From Hyperoodon ampullatus (lineage: Eukaryota; Chordata; Mammalia; Artiodactyla; Ziphiidae): a stretch of DNA of 64,000 bases. Of this stretch, positions 9,433 through 19,791 are shown one piece after another. Position 1 is the stretch's first letter; every line of letters begins with the position of its first letter. The position numbers and the translations under genes are program-made. The stretch lies in NCBI GenBank assembly GCA_949752795.1, contig OX457070.1, forward strand, positions 35,621,574-35,685,573, written 5' to 3'. The notes beneath the pieces are model-generated. The model was not told the DNA's origin and searched no databases. It saw only the letters and a list, made by a program, of their open reading frames with translations.

Positions 9433-11052
9433 TGTAGTATTTTTGATTATGGCCATTCTGACTGGTGTGAGGTGATACCTCATTGTAGTTTTGATTTGCA
9501 TTTCTGTAATGATTAGTGAGGTTGAGCATTCTTTCATGTGTTTGTTGGCAATCTGTATATCTTCTTAGGAGAAATGTCTAGTTAGGTCTTCTGCCCATTT
9601 TTGGATTGGGTTGTTTGTTTTTTTGATATTGAGCTGCATGAGCTGCTTGTAAATTTTGGAGATTAATCCTTTGTCAGTTGCTTCATTTGCAAATATTTTC
9701 TCCTATTCTGAGGGTTGTCTTTTCGTCTCTCTTTTTTTTTAACATCTTTATTGGAGTATAATTGCTTTACAATGGTGTGTTAGTTTCTGCTTTATAACAA
9801 AGTGAATCAGTTATACATATACATATGTTCCCATATCTCTTCCCTCTTGCGTCTCCCTCCCTCCCACCATCCCTATCCCACCCCTCTAGGTGGTCACAAA
9901 CACCTAGCTGATCTCCCTGTGCTATGCGGCTGCTTCCCACTAGCTATCTGTTTTACGTTTGGTAGTGTATATATGTCCATGCCACTCTCTCACTTTGTCA
10001 CAGCTTACCCTTCCCCCTCCCCATATCCTCAAGTCCATGCTCTAGTAGGTCTGTGTCTTTATTCCTGTCTTACCCCTAGATTCTTCATGACCTATTTTTT
10101 TTTCTTAGATTCCGTATATATGTGTTAGCATACGGTATTTGTTTTTCTCTTTCTGACTTACTTCACTCGGTATGACAGACTCTAGGTCCATCCACCTCAC
10201 TACAAATAACTCAATTTCATTTCCTTTTATGGCTGAGTAATATTCCATTGTATGTATGTGCCACATCTTCTTTAGCCATTCATCTGTTGATGGACAATTA
10301 GGTTGCTTCTATGTCCTGGCTATTGTAAATAGAGCTGCAGTGAACATTGTGGTACATGACTCTTTTTGAATTATGGTTTTCTCTGGGTATATGCCCAGGA
10401 GTGGGATTGCTGGGTCATATGGTAGTTCTATTTGTAGTTTTTTAAGGAACCTCCATACTGTTCTCCATAGTGGCTGTATCAATTTACATTCCCACCAGCA
10501 GTGCAAGAGTGTTCCCTTTTCTCCACACCCTCTCCAGCATTTATTGTTTCTAGATTTTTTGATGATGGCCATTCTGACTGGTGTGAGATGATATCTCATT
10601 GTAGTTTTGATTTGCATTTCTCTAATGATTAATGATGTTGAGCATCCTTTCATGTGTTTGTTGGCAATCTGTTTATCTTCTTTGGAGAAATGTCTATTTA
10701 TGTCTTCTGCCCATTTTTCGATTGGGTTGTTTGTTTTTTTGATATTGAGCTGCATGAGCTGCTTGTAAATCTTGGAGATTAATCCTTTGTCAGTTGCTTC
10801 AGTTGCAAATATTTTCTCCCATTCTGAGGGTTGTCTTTTGGTCTTGTTTATGGTTTCCTTTGCTGTGCAAAATCTTTGAAGTTTCATTAGGTCCCATTTG
10901 TTTATTTTTGTTTTTATTTCCATTTCTCTAGGAGGTGGGTCAAAAAGGATCTTGCTGTGATTTATGTCATAGAGTGTTCTGCCTATGTTTTTCTCTAAGA
11001 GTTTGATAGTTTCTGGCCTTACATTTAGGTCTTTAATCCATTTTGAGTTTAT

Positions 11053-11261
11053 TTATTTATTTTGATTTTGCAGTATGCGGGCCTCTCACTGTTGTGGCCT
11101 CTCCCGTTGCGGAGCACAGGCTCCGGACGCGCAGGCTCAACAGCCATGGCTCACGGGCCCAGCCGCTCCGCGGCATGTGGGATCTTCCCGGACCGGGGCA
11201 CGAACCCGCGTCCCCTGCATCGGCAGGCAGACTCTCAACCACTGCGCCACCAGGAAAGCCC
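11053..11261 (-). mobile_element. CHR SINE, short form, inside L1b (S6)
   Basis: Antisense short CHR copy inserted in the L1 phrase TTTTGAGTTTATTTTTGTG. Its poly-A tail is nearly gone (TTTATTTATTTATTTTGATTTTG at the left, partly host sequence). Flanking duplications are imperfect. All three plus-strand frames are open across it, a property of this SINE rather than of a gene. Confidence 0.9.
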
Positions 11262-12301
11262 CCTTGCATTTATTTTTGTGTATGGTGGTAGGGAGTGTTC
11301 TAATTTCATTCTTTTACATGTAGCTGTCCAGTTTTCCTAGAAGCACTTATTGAACAGGCTGTCTTACCTCCACTGTATATTCTTGCCTCCTTTATCAAAA
11401 ATAAGGTGACCATATGTGCATGGGTTTATTTATCTCTGGGCTTTCCATCCTATTCCATTTATCTATATTTCTGTTTTTGTGCCAGTACCATACTGTCTTG
11501 TTTACTGTAGCTTTGTAGTAAAGTCTTAAGTCTGGGAGCCTGATTCCTCCAGCTCCGTTTTTCTTTCTCAAGATTGCTTTGGCTATTCAGGGTCTTTTGT
11601 GTTTCCATACAAATTGTGAAATTTTTTGTTCTAGTTCTGTGAAAAAGGCCATTGGTAGTTTGATAGGGTTTGCGTTGAATCTGTGGATTGCTTTGGGTAG
11701 TATAGTCATTTTTAAAATGTTGATTCTTCCAGTTCAGGAATATGGTATATCTCTCCATCTGTTTGTATCATCTTTAATTTCTTTCATCAGTGTCTTATAG
11801 TTTTCTGTATAAGGTCTTTTGTCTCCTTAGGTAGGTTTATTCCTAGATATTTTATTCTTTCTGTTGCAATGGTAAATGGGAGTGTTTCCTTAATTTCTCT
11901 TTCAGATTTTTCATCATTAGTGTATAGGAATGCAAAAGATTTCTATGCATTAATTTTGTATCCTGCTACTTTACCAAATTCAGTGATTAGCTCTAGCAGT
12001 TTCTGGTAGCATCTTTAGGATTCTCTATGTGTAGTATCATGTCACCTGCAAACAGCGATGGCTTTACTTCTTCTTTTCCAATTTGGATTCCTTTTATTTC
12101 TTTTTCTTCTCTGATTGCTGTGGCTAAAACTTCCAAAACTATGTTGAATAATAGTGGTGAGAGTGGGCAACCTTGTCTTGTTCCTGATCTTAGTGGAAAT
12201 GTTTTCAGTTTTTCAGCATTGAGGATGATGTTGGCTGTGGGTTTGTCATACATGGCCTTTATTAGGTTGAGGAAAGTTCCCTCTATGCCTACTTTCTACA
12301 G

Positions 12302-12309
<8 letters not shown>

Positions 12310-12355
<46 letters not shown>

Positions 12356-12561
12356 TGGTATGTGGGCCTCTCACTGCTGTGGCCTCTCCCGTTGCGGAGC
12401 ACAGGCTCCGGACGCACAGGCTCCGGACGCACAGGCCCAGCGGCCATGGCTCACGGGCCCAGCCGCTCCGCGGCACGTGGGATCCTCCCAGACCGGGGCA
12501 CGAACCCGTTTCCCCTGCATCGGCAGGCGGACTCCCAACCACTGCGCCACCAGGGAAGCCC
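12310..12561 (-). mobile_element. CHR SINE, short form, very young (S7)
   Basis: Antisense short CHR copy inside L1b ORF2. The target-site duplication TCTACAGGGTTTTTT is perfect (12295-12309 and 12562-12576). The tail is an uninterrupted run of 51 T (12304-12354, the first six shared with the target). The body has a 15-bp tandem duplication, ACAGGCTCCGGACGC at 12401-12415 and 12416-12430. Confidence 0.96.
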
Positions 12562-14460
12562 TCTACAGGGTTTTTTATCATAAATGGGTGTTGAATTTTG
12601 TCGAAAGCTTTCTCTGCATCTATTGAGATGATCATATGGTTTTTCTTCTTCCCCTTGTTAATATGGTGTATCACGTTGATTGATTTGTGTATATTGAAGA
12701 ATCCTTGCATTTCTGAAATAAACCCCACTTGAGCATGGTGTATAATCCTCTTAATGTGCTGTTGGATTCTGTTTGCTAGTATTTTGTTGAGGATTTTTGC
12801 ATCTGTGTTCATCAGTGATATTGGCCTGTAGTTTTCTTTCTTTGTGACATCTTTGTCTGGTTTTGGTATCAGGGTGATGGTGACTTCGTAGAATGAGTTT
12901 GGGAGTGTTCCTCCCTCTGCTATATTTTGGAAGAGTTTGAGAAGGATGGGTGTTAGCTCTTCTCTAAATGATAGAATTCACCTGTGAAGCCATCTGGTCC
13001 TGGGCTTTTGTTTGTTGGAAGATTTTTAACCACAGTTTCAATTTCAGTGCTTGTGATTGGTCTGTTCATATTTTCTATTTCTTCCTGGTTCAGTCTTGGC
13101 AGGTTGTGCATTTCTAAGAATTTGTCCATTTCTTCCAGGTTGTCCATTTTATTGGCATAGAGCCGCTTGTAGTAATCTCTCATGATCAGTTGTATTTCTG
13201 CCGTGTCAGTTGTTACTTCTCCTTTTTCATTTCTAATTCTGTTGATTTGAGTCTTCTCCCTTTTTTTCTTGATGAGTCTGGCTAATGGTTTATCACTTTT
13301 GTTTATCTTCTCAAAGAACCAGGCTTTAGTTTTATTGATCTTTGCTATCGTTTCCTTCATTTCTTTTTCATTTATTTCTGATCTGATCTTTATGATTTCT
13401 TTCCTTCTGCTAACTTTGGGGTTTTTTTGTTCTTCTTCCTCTAATTACTTTAGGTGCAAGCTTAGGCTGTTTATTTGAGATGTTTCCTGTTTCTTAAGGT
13501 AGGATTGTATTGCTATAAACTTCCCTCTTAGAACCAGTTTTTCTGCATCCCGTAGGTTTTGGGTCATTGTCTCTCCATTATCATTTGTTTCTCGGTATTT
13601 TTTAATTTCCTCTTTGATTTCTTCAGTGATCACTTTGTTATTAAGTAGTGTATTGTTTAGCCTCCATGTGTTTGTATTTTTTACAGATCTTTTCTTGTAA
13701 TTGATATCTAGTCTCCTAGCATTGTGGTCACAAAAGATACTTGATACGATTTCAATTTTCTTAAATTTACCAAGGCTTGATTTGTGACCCAAGATATGGT
13801 CTATCCTGGAGAATGTTCCATGAGCACTTGAGAAGAAAGTGTATTCTTTTGTTTTGGGATGGAATGTCCTCTAAATATCAATTAAGTCCATCTTGTTTAA
13901 TGTATCATTTAAAGCTTGTGTTTCCTTATTTATTTTCATTTTGAATGATCTGTCCATTGGTGAAAGTGGGGTGTTAAATTCCCCTACTATGATTGTGTTA
14001 CTGTCGATTTCCCCTTTTATTGCTGTTAGAATTTGCCTTATGTATTGAGATGCTCCTATGTTGGGTGCATAAATATTTACAATTGTTATATCTTCTTCTT
14101 GCATCAATCCCATGATCATTATGTAATGTCCTTCTTTGTCTCTTGTAATAGTCCTTATTTTAAAGTCTATTTTGTCTGATATGAGAATTGCTACTCCAGC
14201 TTTCTTTTGATTTCCATTTGCATGGAATATCTTTTTCTATCCCCTCACTCTCAGTCTGTATGTGTCCGTAGGTCTGAAATGGGTCCCTTGTAGACAGCAG
14301 GTTTTGTTTTTGTATCCATTCAGCGAGTCTGTGTCTTTTGGTGAGAGTATTTAACCCATTTACATTTAAGGTAATTATTGATATGTATGTTCCTGTTCCC
14401 ATTTTCTTAATTGTTTTGGGTTTGTTATTGTAGGTCTTTCCCTTCTCTTGTGTTTCCTGT

Positions 14461-15344
14461 TTAGAGAAGTGTCTTTAGCATTTGTTGTAAAGCTGGTTTG
14501 GTGGTGCTGAACTCTCTCAGCTCTTGCTTGTCTGTAAAGGTTTTAATTTCTCCATCAAATCTGAATGAGAATCCGTGCTGGGTAGAGTAATCTTGGTTGT
14601 AGGTTTTTCTCCTTCGCCACTTTAAATATGTCCTGCCACTCCCTTCAGGCTTGCAGAGTTTCTGCTGAAAGATCAGCTATTAACCTAATGGGGATTTTGT
14701 TGTGTGTTATTTGTTGTTTTTCCCTTTCTGCTTTTAATATGTTTTCTTTATATTTAATTTTTGGTAGTTTGATTAATATGTGTCTTGGCGTGTTTCTCCT
14801 TGGATTTATGTTGTATGGGACTCTCTGTGCTTCCTGGACTTGATTAACTATTTCCTTTCCCATATTAGGGAATTTTTCAACTATAATCTCTTCAAATATT
14901 TTCTCAGTCCCTTTCTTTTCCTCTTTTTCTGGGACCCGTATAATTCGAATGTTGGTGCATTTAATGGTGTCCTAGAGGTCTCTGAGACTGTCCTCAGCTC
15001 TTTTCATTCTTTTTTCTTTATTCTGCTCTGTAGCAGTTATTTCCACTATTTTATCTTCCAGGTCACTTATCCGTTCTTCTGCCTCAGTTATTCTGCTATT
15101 GATTCCTTTTAGATAATTTTTAATTTCATTTATTGTGTTGTTCATCATTTTTAGTTTGCTCTTTAGTTCTTCTAGGTCCTTGTTAAATGTTTCTTGTATT
15201 TTGTCTATTTCCAAGATTTTGGATCATCTTTACTGTCATTATTCTGAATTCTTTTTCAGGTAGACTGCCTATTTCCTCTTCATTTATTAGGTCTGGTGGG
15301 TGTTTACTTTGCTCCTTCATCTGTGTGTTTTTCTGTCTTCTCAT
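14461..15344 (-). pseudogene. L1b ORF1 (RNA-binding protein), broken
   Basis: ORF1p is the trimeric RNA-binding chaperone of the L1 particle. The start at 15344 gives MRRQKNTQMKEQSKH. A coiled-coil segment follows (GINSRITEAEERISDLEDKI), then the RRM-like part and the C-terminal domain (AETLQARREWQDIFKVAKEK region) ending QQMLKTLL with a stop at 14461-14463. A frameshift near 15.2 kb (after NLGN) and a stop after SLRDL break it. About 294 codons, close to the normal length. Confidence 0.85.
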
Positions 15345-17319
15345 TTTGCTTAACTTACTGTGTTTGGGATCTCCTTTTCTCAGGCTGCAGGTTTGTAGTT
15401 CCCGTTGTTTTTGGTGTCTGTCCCCAGTGGCTAAGGTTTGTTCAGTGGGTTGTGTAGGCTTGCTGGTAGAGGAGACTAGTGCCTGTGTTCTGGTGGATGA
15501 GGCTGGATATTGTCTTTCTGGTGGGCAGGTCCACTTCTGGTGGTGTGTTTTGGGGTGTCTGTGGCCTTATTTTGATTTTAGGTAGCCTCTCTGCTAATGG
15601 ATGGGGCTGTGTTCCTGTTTTGCTAGTTGTTTGGCATAGGGTGTCCAGCTTGTAGCTAGCTGGTCATTGAGTGAAGCTGGGTCTTGGCATTGAGATGGAA
15701 ATCTCTGGGAGATTTTCGCCGTTTGATATCACATGGAGCTTGGAGGTGTCTTGTGGACCAGTGTCCTGAAGTTGGCTCTCCCACCTCAGAGGCAGAGCAC
15801 TGACTCCTGTCTGGAGCACCAAGAGCCTTTCATCCACATGGCTCAGAAGAAAAGGGAGAAAAAAATAGAAAGAACGAAAGAGGATAAAATAAAATAAAGT
15901 AAAATAAAGTTATTAAAATAAAAAATAATTATTAAGAAAAAAATTTTTTAAGTAAAACAAACAAACAAACAAAAAAATGGATGGACAGACCCCTAGGATA
16001 AATGGTGAAAGTAAAGCTATACAGACAAAATCACACACAGAAGCATACACATACACACTCAGAAAAAGAGAAAAAGGGGAAAAAATAATATATCTTTGCT
16101 CCCAAAGTCCACCTCCTCAATTTGGGATGATTCGTTGCCTATTCAGGTATTCCACAGTTGCAGGGTACATCAAGTTGACTGTGGAGATTTCATCCGCTGC
16201 TCCTGAGGCTGCTGGGAGAGATTTCACTTTCTCTTCTTTGTTTGCACAGCTCCCGGGGTTCAGCTTTGGATTTGGACCCGCCTCTGCGTGTAGATTGCCT
16301 GAGGGCGTCTGTTTTTCGCTCAGACAGGACGGGGTTAAAGGAGCAGCTGATTCAGGCGCTCTGGCTCACTTAGGCCGGGGGGAGGGAAGGGTTCGGATGC
16401 GGGGCGAGCCTTAAGCGGCAGAGGCCGGTGTGTCGTTGCACCAGCCTGAGGCGCGCCGTGGGTTCTCCCACGGAAGTTGTCCCTGGATCGCGGGACCCTG
16501 ACTGGCAGTGGTGGGCTGCACAGGCTCCCCGGAGGGGAGGTGTGGATAGTGACCTGTGCTTGCACACAGGCTTTTTGACGGCGGCAGCAGCAGCCTCAGC
16601 GTTTCATGCCCTTCTCTGGGTTCCGTGCCGATAGCCGCGGCTCGCGCCTGTCTCTGGAGCTCCTTGAAGCGGCGCTCTTAAACCCCTCTCCTTGCGCACC
16701 AGGAAACAAAGAGGGAAGAAAATGTCTCTTGCCTCTTTGGCAGGTCCAGACTTTTTCCCGGACTCCCTCCCGGCTAGCCGTGGCGCACTAGCCCCCTTCA
16801 GGCTGTGTTCACGCCGCCAACCCCAGTCCTCTCCCTGGGATCCGAGCGAAGCCCGAGCCTGAGCTCCCAGACCCCGCCCATCCTGGCCGGTGAGCAGACA
16901 AGCCTCTCGGGCTGGTGAGTGTTTGTCAGCACTGATCCTCCGTGTGGGAATCTCTCCGCTTTGCCCTCCACACCCCTGTGGCTGCACTCTCCTCCGTGGC
17001 TCTGAAGCTCCCCCCCATCCGCCACCACAGTCTCTGCCTGCGAAGGGGCTTCCTAATGTGTGGAAACCTTTCCTCCTTCACAGCTCCCTCCCCGAGGTGC
17101 AGGTCCCATCCCTATTCTTTGTCTCTGGTTTTTCTTTTTTCTTTTGCCCTACCCAGGTACGTGGGGAGTTTCTTGCCTTTTGGGAGGTCAGTGGCCTTCT
17201 GCCAGCATTCAGTAGGTGTTCTACAGGAGCAGTTCCACCTGTAGATGTAGTTCTGATGTATCTGTGGGGAGGAAGGTGATCTCCGTGTCTTACTCTTCCA
17301 CCATCTTGAAGCTCTCTCT
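15345..17319 (-). promoter_or_regulatory. L1b 5'UTR with CpG-rich internal promoter
   Basis: About 2 kb upstream of ORF1 on the minus strand. The portion 16200-17050 is strongly GC- and CpG-rich (for example GGATGCGGGGCGAGCC), against AT-rich surroundings. A 15830-16090 segment is A-rich on the plus strand (AAATAAAGT repeats, ACAAAC repeats). L1 5'UTRs hold an internal RNA polymerase II promoter transcribing toward ORF1, often with an antisense promoter; activity here is inference. Several long open frames in it (15977-16414, 16604-16987, 16890-17279) reflect low stop density in GC-rich DNA. Confidence 0.75.
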
Positions 17320-17342
17320 ACTCTTGTTTTTTTTTTTTTTTT

Positions 17343-17649
17343 TAAGAAGATGTTGGGGGTAGGAGTTTATTAATTAATTTATTTATTTTTGCTGTGTTGG
17401 GTCTTTGTTCCTGTGTGAGGGCTTTCTCTAGTTGTGGGAAGCGGGGGCCACTCTTCATCGTGGTTACTGGCCTCTCACTATCGCAGCCTCTGTTGTTGCG
17501 GAGCACAGGCTCCAGATGCGCAGGCTCGGTAGTTGTGGCTCATGGGCCTAGTTGCTCCGCGGCACGTGGGATCCTCCCAGACCAGGGCTCAAACCCGTGT
17601 CCCCTGCATTGGCAGGCAGATTCTCAACCACTGTGCCACCAGGGAAGCC
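17343..17649 (-). mobile_element. CHR SINE, intermediate long form (S8)
   Basis: Antisense CHR copy just outside L1b. It has the long-form tail segment (GTGTTGGGTCTTTGTTCC) but also the middle 'GGCCTCTCACTATCGCAGCC' close to the short form. It ends CACCAGGGAAGCCC at 17649. Its T tract (17327-17342) touches the L1b 5' end. I see no clean target-site duplication. Confidence 0.85.
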
Positions 17650-18150
17650 CCCTCCATTGAGTTTTAATTTCAATTATTTTGTTTTCTTTCTAGGAGTTTT
17701 GTTTACATCTGTCTAAAATCTAAGTCTTTTTCTTTTTTAATAGGTTTACTGTTCTCCACAGTATTTTCAACCTTGATTTTTTATTTCTTTACATATAATT
17801 AACATAGTTACTTTATAATATGTGCTTACTAATTCCAACATGTTAATTCTTTGAGTTTGTTTCTGCTTTCTACCACTTTTAGTGGTTCTTGCTCATGATG
17901 CCGTGTTTCATTATGTCATTTTTGAAATTCGAAAAATTAATTTTGGGAAGTTTTTGGGTCTGAAATGAAAGTGTGTATTCATTCCCCCAAGAGGAATTGT
18001 ATTTGCTTTTGCTACTGAAGTCACTTAACAGTCTGGAACCACTTTGGGCTAAATGCAAAACTTAAAGTGCTTTGGACACCCAGGTCAAGAGAATTTGGAT
18101 GGCAATTCTGTGTGATGGTTGACTTTGAACTACAATTTCTCAGGAACAGG
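17650..18150 (-). mobile_element. Possible ancient L1M/HAL1 remnant
   Basis: T-rich plus strand with phrases such as TTCTTTGAGTTTGTTTCTGC and GTTCTTGCTCATGATGCC, which resemble the antisense of old L1-type ORF1-like sequence. Very diverged; the family call is tentative. Confidence 0.35.
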
Positions 18151-19404
18151 ATCCTTTCCCTGCCCTTCCTCACTTTCACCTTCAGTACCAAGGCAACTTT
18201 CTTGGGAGTACTCTAGGGTATAAGAGAAGTTGGGTGGGCTTACTTCTTTGCTTTTATGTTGAGAATGTAGCGCTTAAGGGTTAAAGGTTTACAGTGGGGA
18301 TGGTTGTCTGTTAGATTCCCTACCTTTGGCAGGCCTAGACTTTTCTACTTTCATCTTGAATTTAAAAGCTGTATAACTCTTTTGCTCTGAGTTCATGTTC
18401 AAAGCTCTGAGTTATCTATCACCACATAGCTTATACATAACAATTTTCCTTTTTACATTCTCCACTTTTATTTGATTCTGCAGGAGGAACAGGAACAAAT
18501 GTCACCCTCATGTCTTCTTTTTGCTGAGCTAATTATAGGCCACAAGCATCCTCTCTCATTTTTCTGCTTCACTGGATATAGTATCCCACAACGTTTTAGT
18601 AGTTATTGTGCCTTGGAGTTCTAGGATAGGCTTAGGATCCTGAGAGCCATGCCTCTCAGAATCTTAGGAGACTTTATTATCAGAGTTGGCCTCTAGGATC
18701 ACGGGAACTCTGGACCAATATAGCAAAGGGAAAAATTTTAGTAAGTTTTGTTTAAGTTCGAAAAAGTTTTCAAACCATAGCCACGTTTCACAGTACTTTT
18801 GCACTTGAGTCCCTCATATTACCATAGAGTCCAGTTTTCATGACGAGTAATAGTAATTTTATGAATATGTTAGATGCAACTAGAGGACGTGGAAGAGCAA
18901 ATCTTTGCAGACCATCATTTCATTTTTTTGCCATGGAGGTGTCATATGCTTGTGTACTTTCAGCCTCTAGGGAATACGAGGTGTTCCATAAACATTTGAA
19001 TGTTTCTAGGTAGATCTGAGCTCTAGTTGATATTGTGGGATTGTTTCTATGTTCAGTTTTAGACAAATTATATAAATCATATCTGTCAACTAGGGGGAAG
19101 GTAAAAAATGTAATGTCCAAAGATAAAAGAAAGGGTAGATTATCATAGGGTGGACTTGAGATAAGAAAATGCATGGTTGATAGAGGCCTAGTGCTGGAAA
19201 ACAAATGGAAATAGACACTATCCAAAGATTTGATTGCATACCTCTGCTGTTAAAGTGGAGAACCTGGACTAGTTTTCAGTTTGGGTTGAAGCCCTCCATT
19301 TTCATATGTCTTTTTCCCTCCTTTCTTCCCTCTACCCCTCGCCTTCCCTCCTCCTACCCGCCTTCCCCCTTGCCCCAAACCCCATACACACTCTCAATAC
19401 ACAG
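18151..19404. other. Unique DNA, nothing recognised
   Basis: Mixed-composition DNA without a recognised repeat. A pyrimidine-rich tract (19308-19378) leads into the candidate segment at 19405. Confidence 0.5.
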
Positions 19405-19791
19405 AAACTAACTACGATTCTAAGCCAAAGTGTATTTGGCTCTGTCCTGGCTTTTGACATTGGAGGTTCACAAGTTGAAGAACAGGTATACTTACCAGCC
19501 AGGGAATTCCGTCATCTACGACCATGGTACCTTGCTGCTAGGAAAGGAGTAGGATTGGCTCTCCCAAGTATAGAATATAGATCTAATGTCTTTGGTAGGG
19601 ACTTAGAGTACCTTTCTGTTCCCCCTGGATTTCCCTTTCTCTCCCTCCAGCTCACCTTAGTAATGCTTGATTTTAACTACCTGAAGGCCATGTGGATTAT
19701 AGTAATTCATGTGAACAGTTTATCACTTATGCTTGATTACCGTGTAAGAACAGTAATGATGACTTCTTATCATTATGACATTATTAAATAA
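19306..19791 (+). other. 161-codon open frame in unique DNA, probably chance
   Basis: The longest open frame that does not come from a recognised repeat. The first 33 codons translate a CT-rich tract (serine, proline, leucine rich). Within it, 19405-19485 is an 81-bp segment bounded by AG (19403-19404, ACACAG) and GT (19486-19487, CAGGTATAC) whose 27 codons include SVFGSVLAFDIGGSQVEEQ. I recognise no family, and one such frame is roughly what 64 kb of six-frame sequence yields by chance. Real-exon status is possible but unsupported. Confidence 0.25.

Larger units (their letters stand above)
8268..9731 (-). mobile_element. L1a: 5'-truncated L1 LINE
   Basis: Antisense L1 3' portion. Poly-T at 8268-8274, then the 3'UTR (antisense of the 'ACACACCATTGTAAAGCAATTATA' terminus), then the ORF2 C-terminal region up to 9731. 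It carries a 134-bp internal duplication (8918-9185) and a SINE (9221-9432). Its left end abuts the 3' end of L1b at 9732. Either L1a was truncated there on insertion or L1b inserted into it; I find no L1a sequence beyond 17.32 kb, which favours truncation. Confidence 0.85.
8834..9731 (-). pseudogene. L1a ORF2 C-terminal remnant
   Basis: Encodes the cysteine-rich C-terminal end of L1 ORF2 ([18 protein letters not shown], then [20 protein letters not shown]). It is broken by an internal duplication and a SINE. An in-frame TAG at 8834-8836 follows ALFTIART, at the same residue as in L1b. Confidence 0.8.
10105..14402 (-). pseudogene. L1b ORF2 (endonuclease-reverse transcriptase), broken
   Basis: ORF2 supplies the target-nicking endonuclease and reverse transcriptase. 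The start at 14402 gives MGTGTYISIITLNVNGLN. A frameshift after about residue 35 destroys the QETH endonuclease segment; CDHNARRLDINY near 13.7 kb replaces the usual SDH motif. The reverse transcriptase region reads [18 protein letters not shown], and its catalytic FADD is FAGD (12041-12052). SINEs S6 and S7 interrupt it. An in-frame TAG at 10309-10311 follows ALFTIART, yet the frame stays open for 67 further codons to the usual end HIYGI at 10105. Without the SINEs, length is about 1270 codons, normal for ORF2. Confidence 0.9.
9732..17319 (-). mobile_element. L1b: near full-length L1 LINE
   Basis: Antisense autonomous retrotransposon, about 7.1 kb after removing two SINEs. Order on the minus strand: 5'UTR 17319-15345, ORF1 15344-14461, 58-bp spacer, ORF2 14402-10105, 3'UTR and poly-A to 9732. 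The 5' terminus reads AGAGAGAGCTTCAAGATGG, an expected L1 start. The flanks are T- and CT-rich and I cannot define a target-site duplication. Low divergence from itself and retained CpGs suggest a fairly young copy, but the reading frames are broken. Confidence 0.9.

Noticed and set aside
11043..11340. Three overlapping plus-strand open frames of 82-92 codons and a minus-strand frame
   Set aside because: All are translations of a CHR SINE in different frames. The same protein-like strings recur at every SINE copy in the window, so they reflect SINE sequence and not a gene family.
15977..17279. Several open frames of 100-145 codons and a CpG-rich block as a host gene promoter and first exon
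   Set aside because: The block is contiguous with the L1b 5'UTR and ends at the L1 5' terminus at 17319. GC-rich DNA has few stop codons, which explains the frames.
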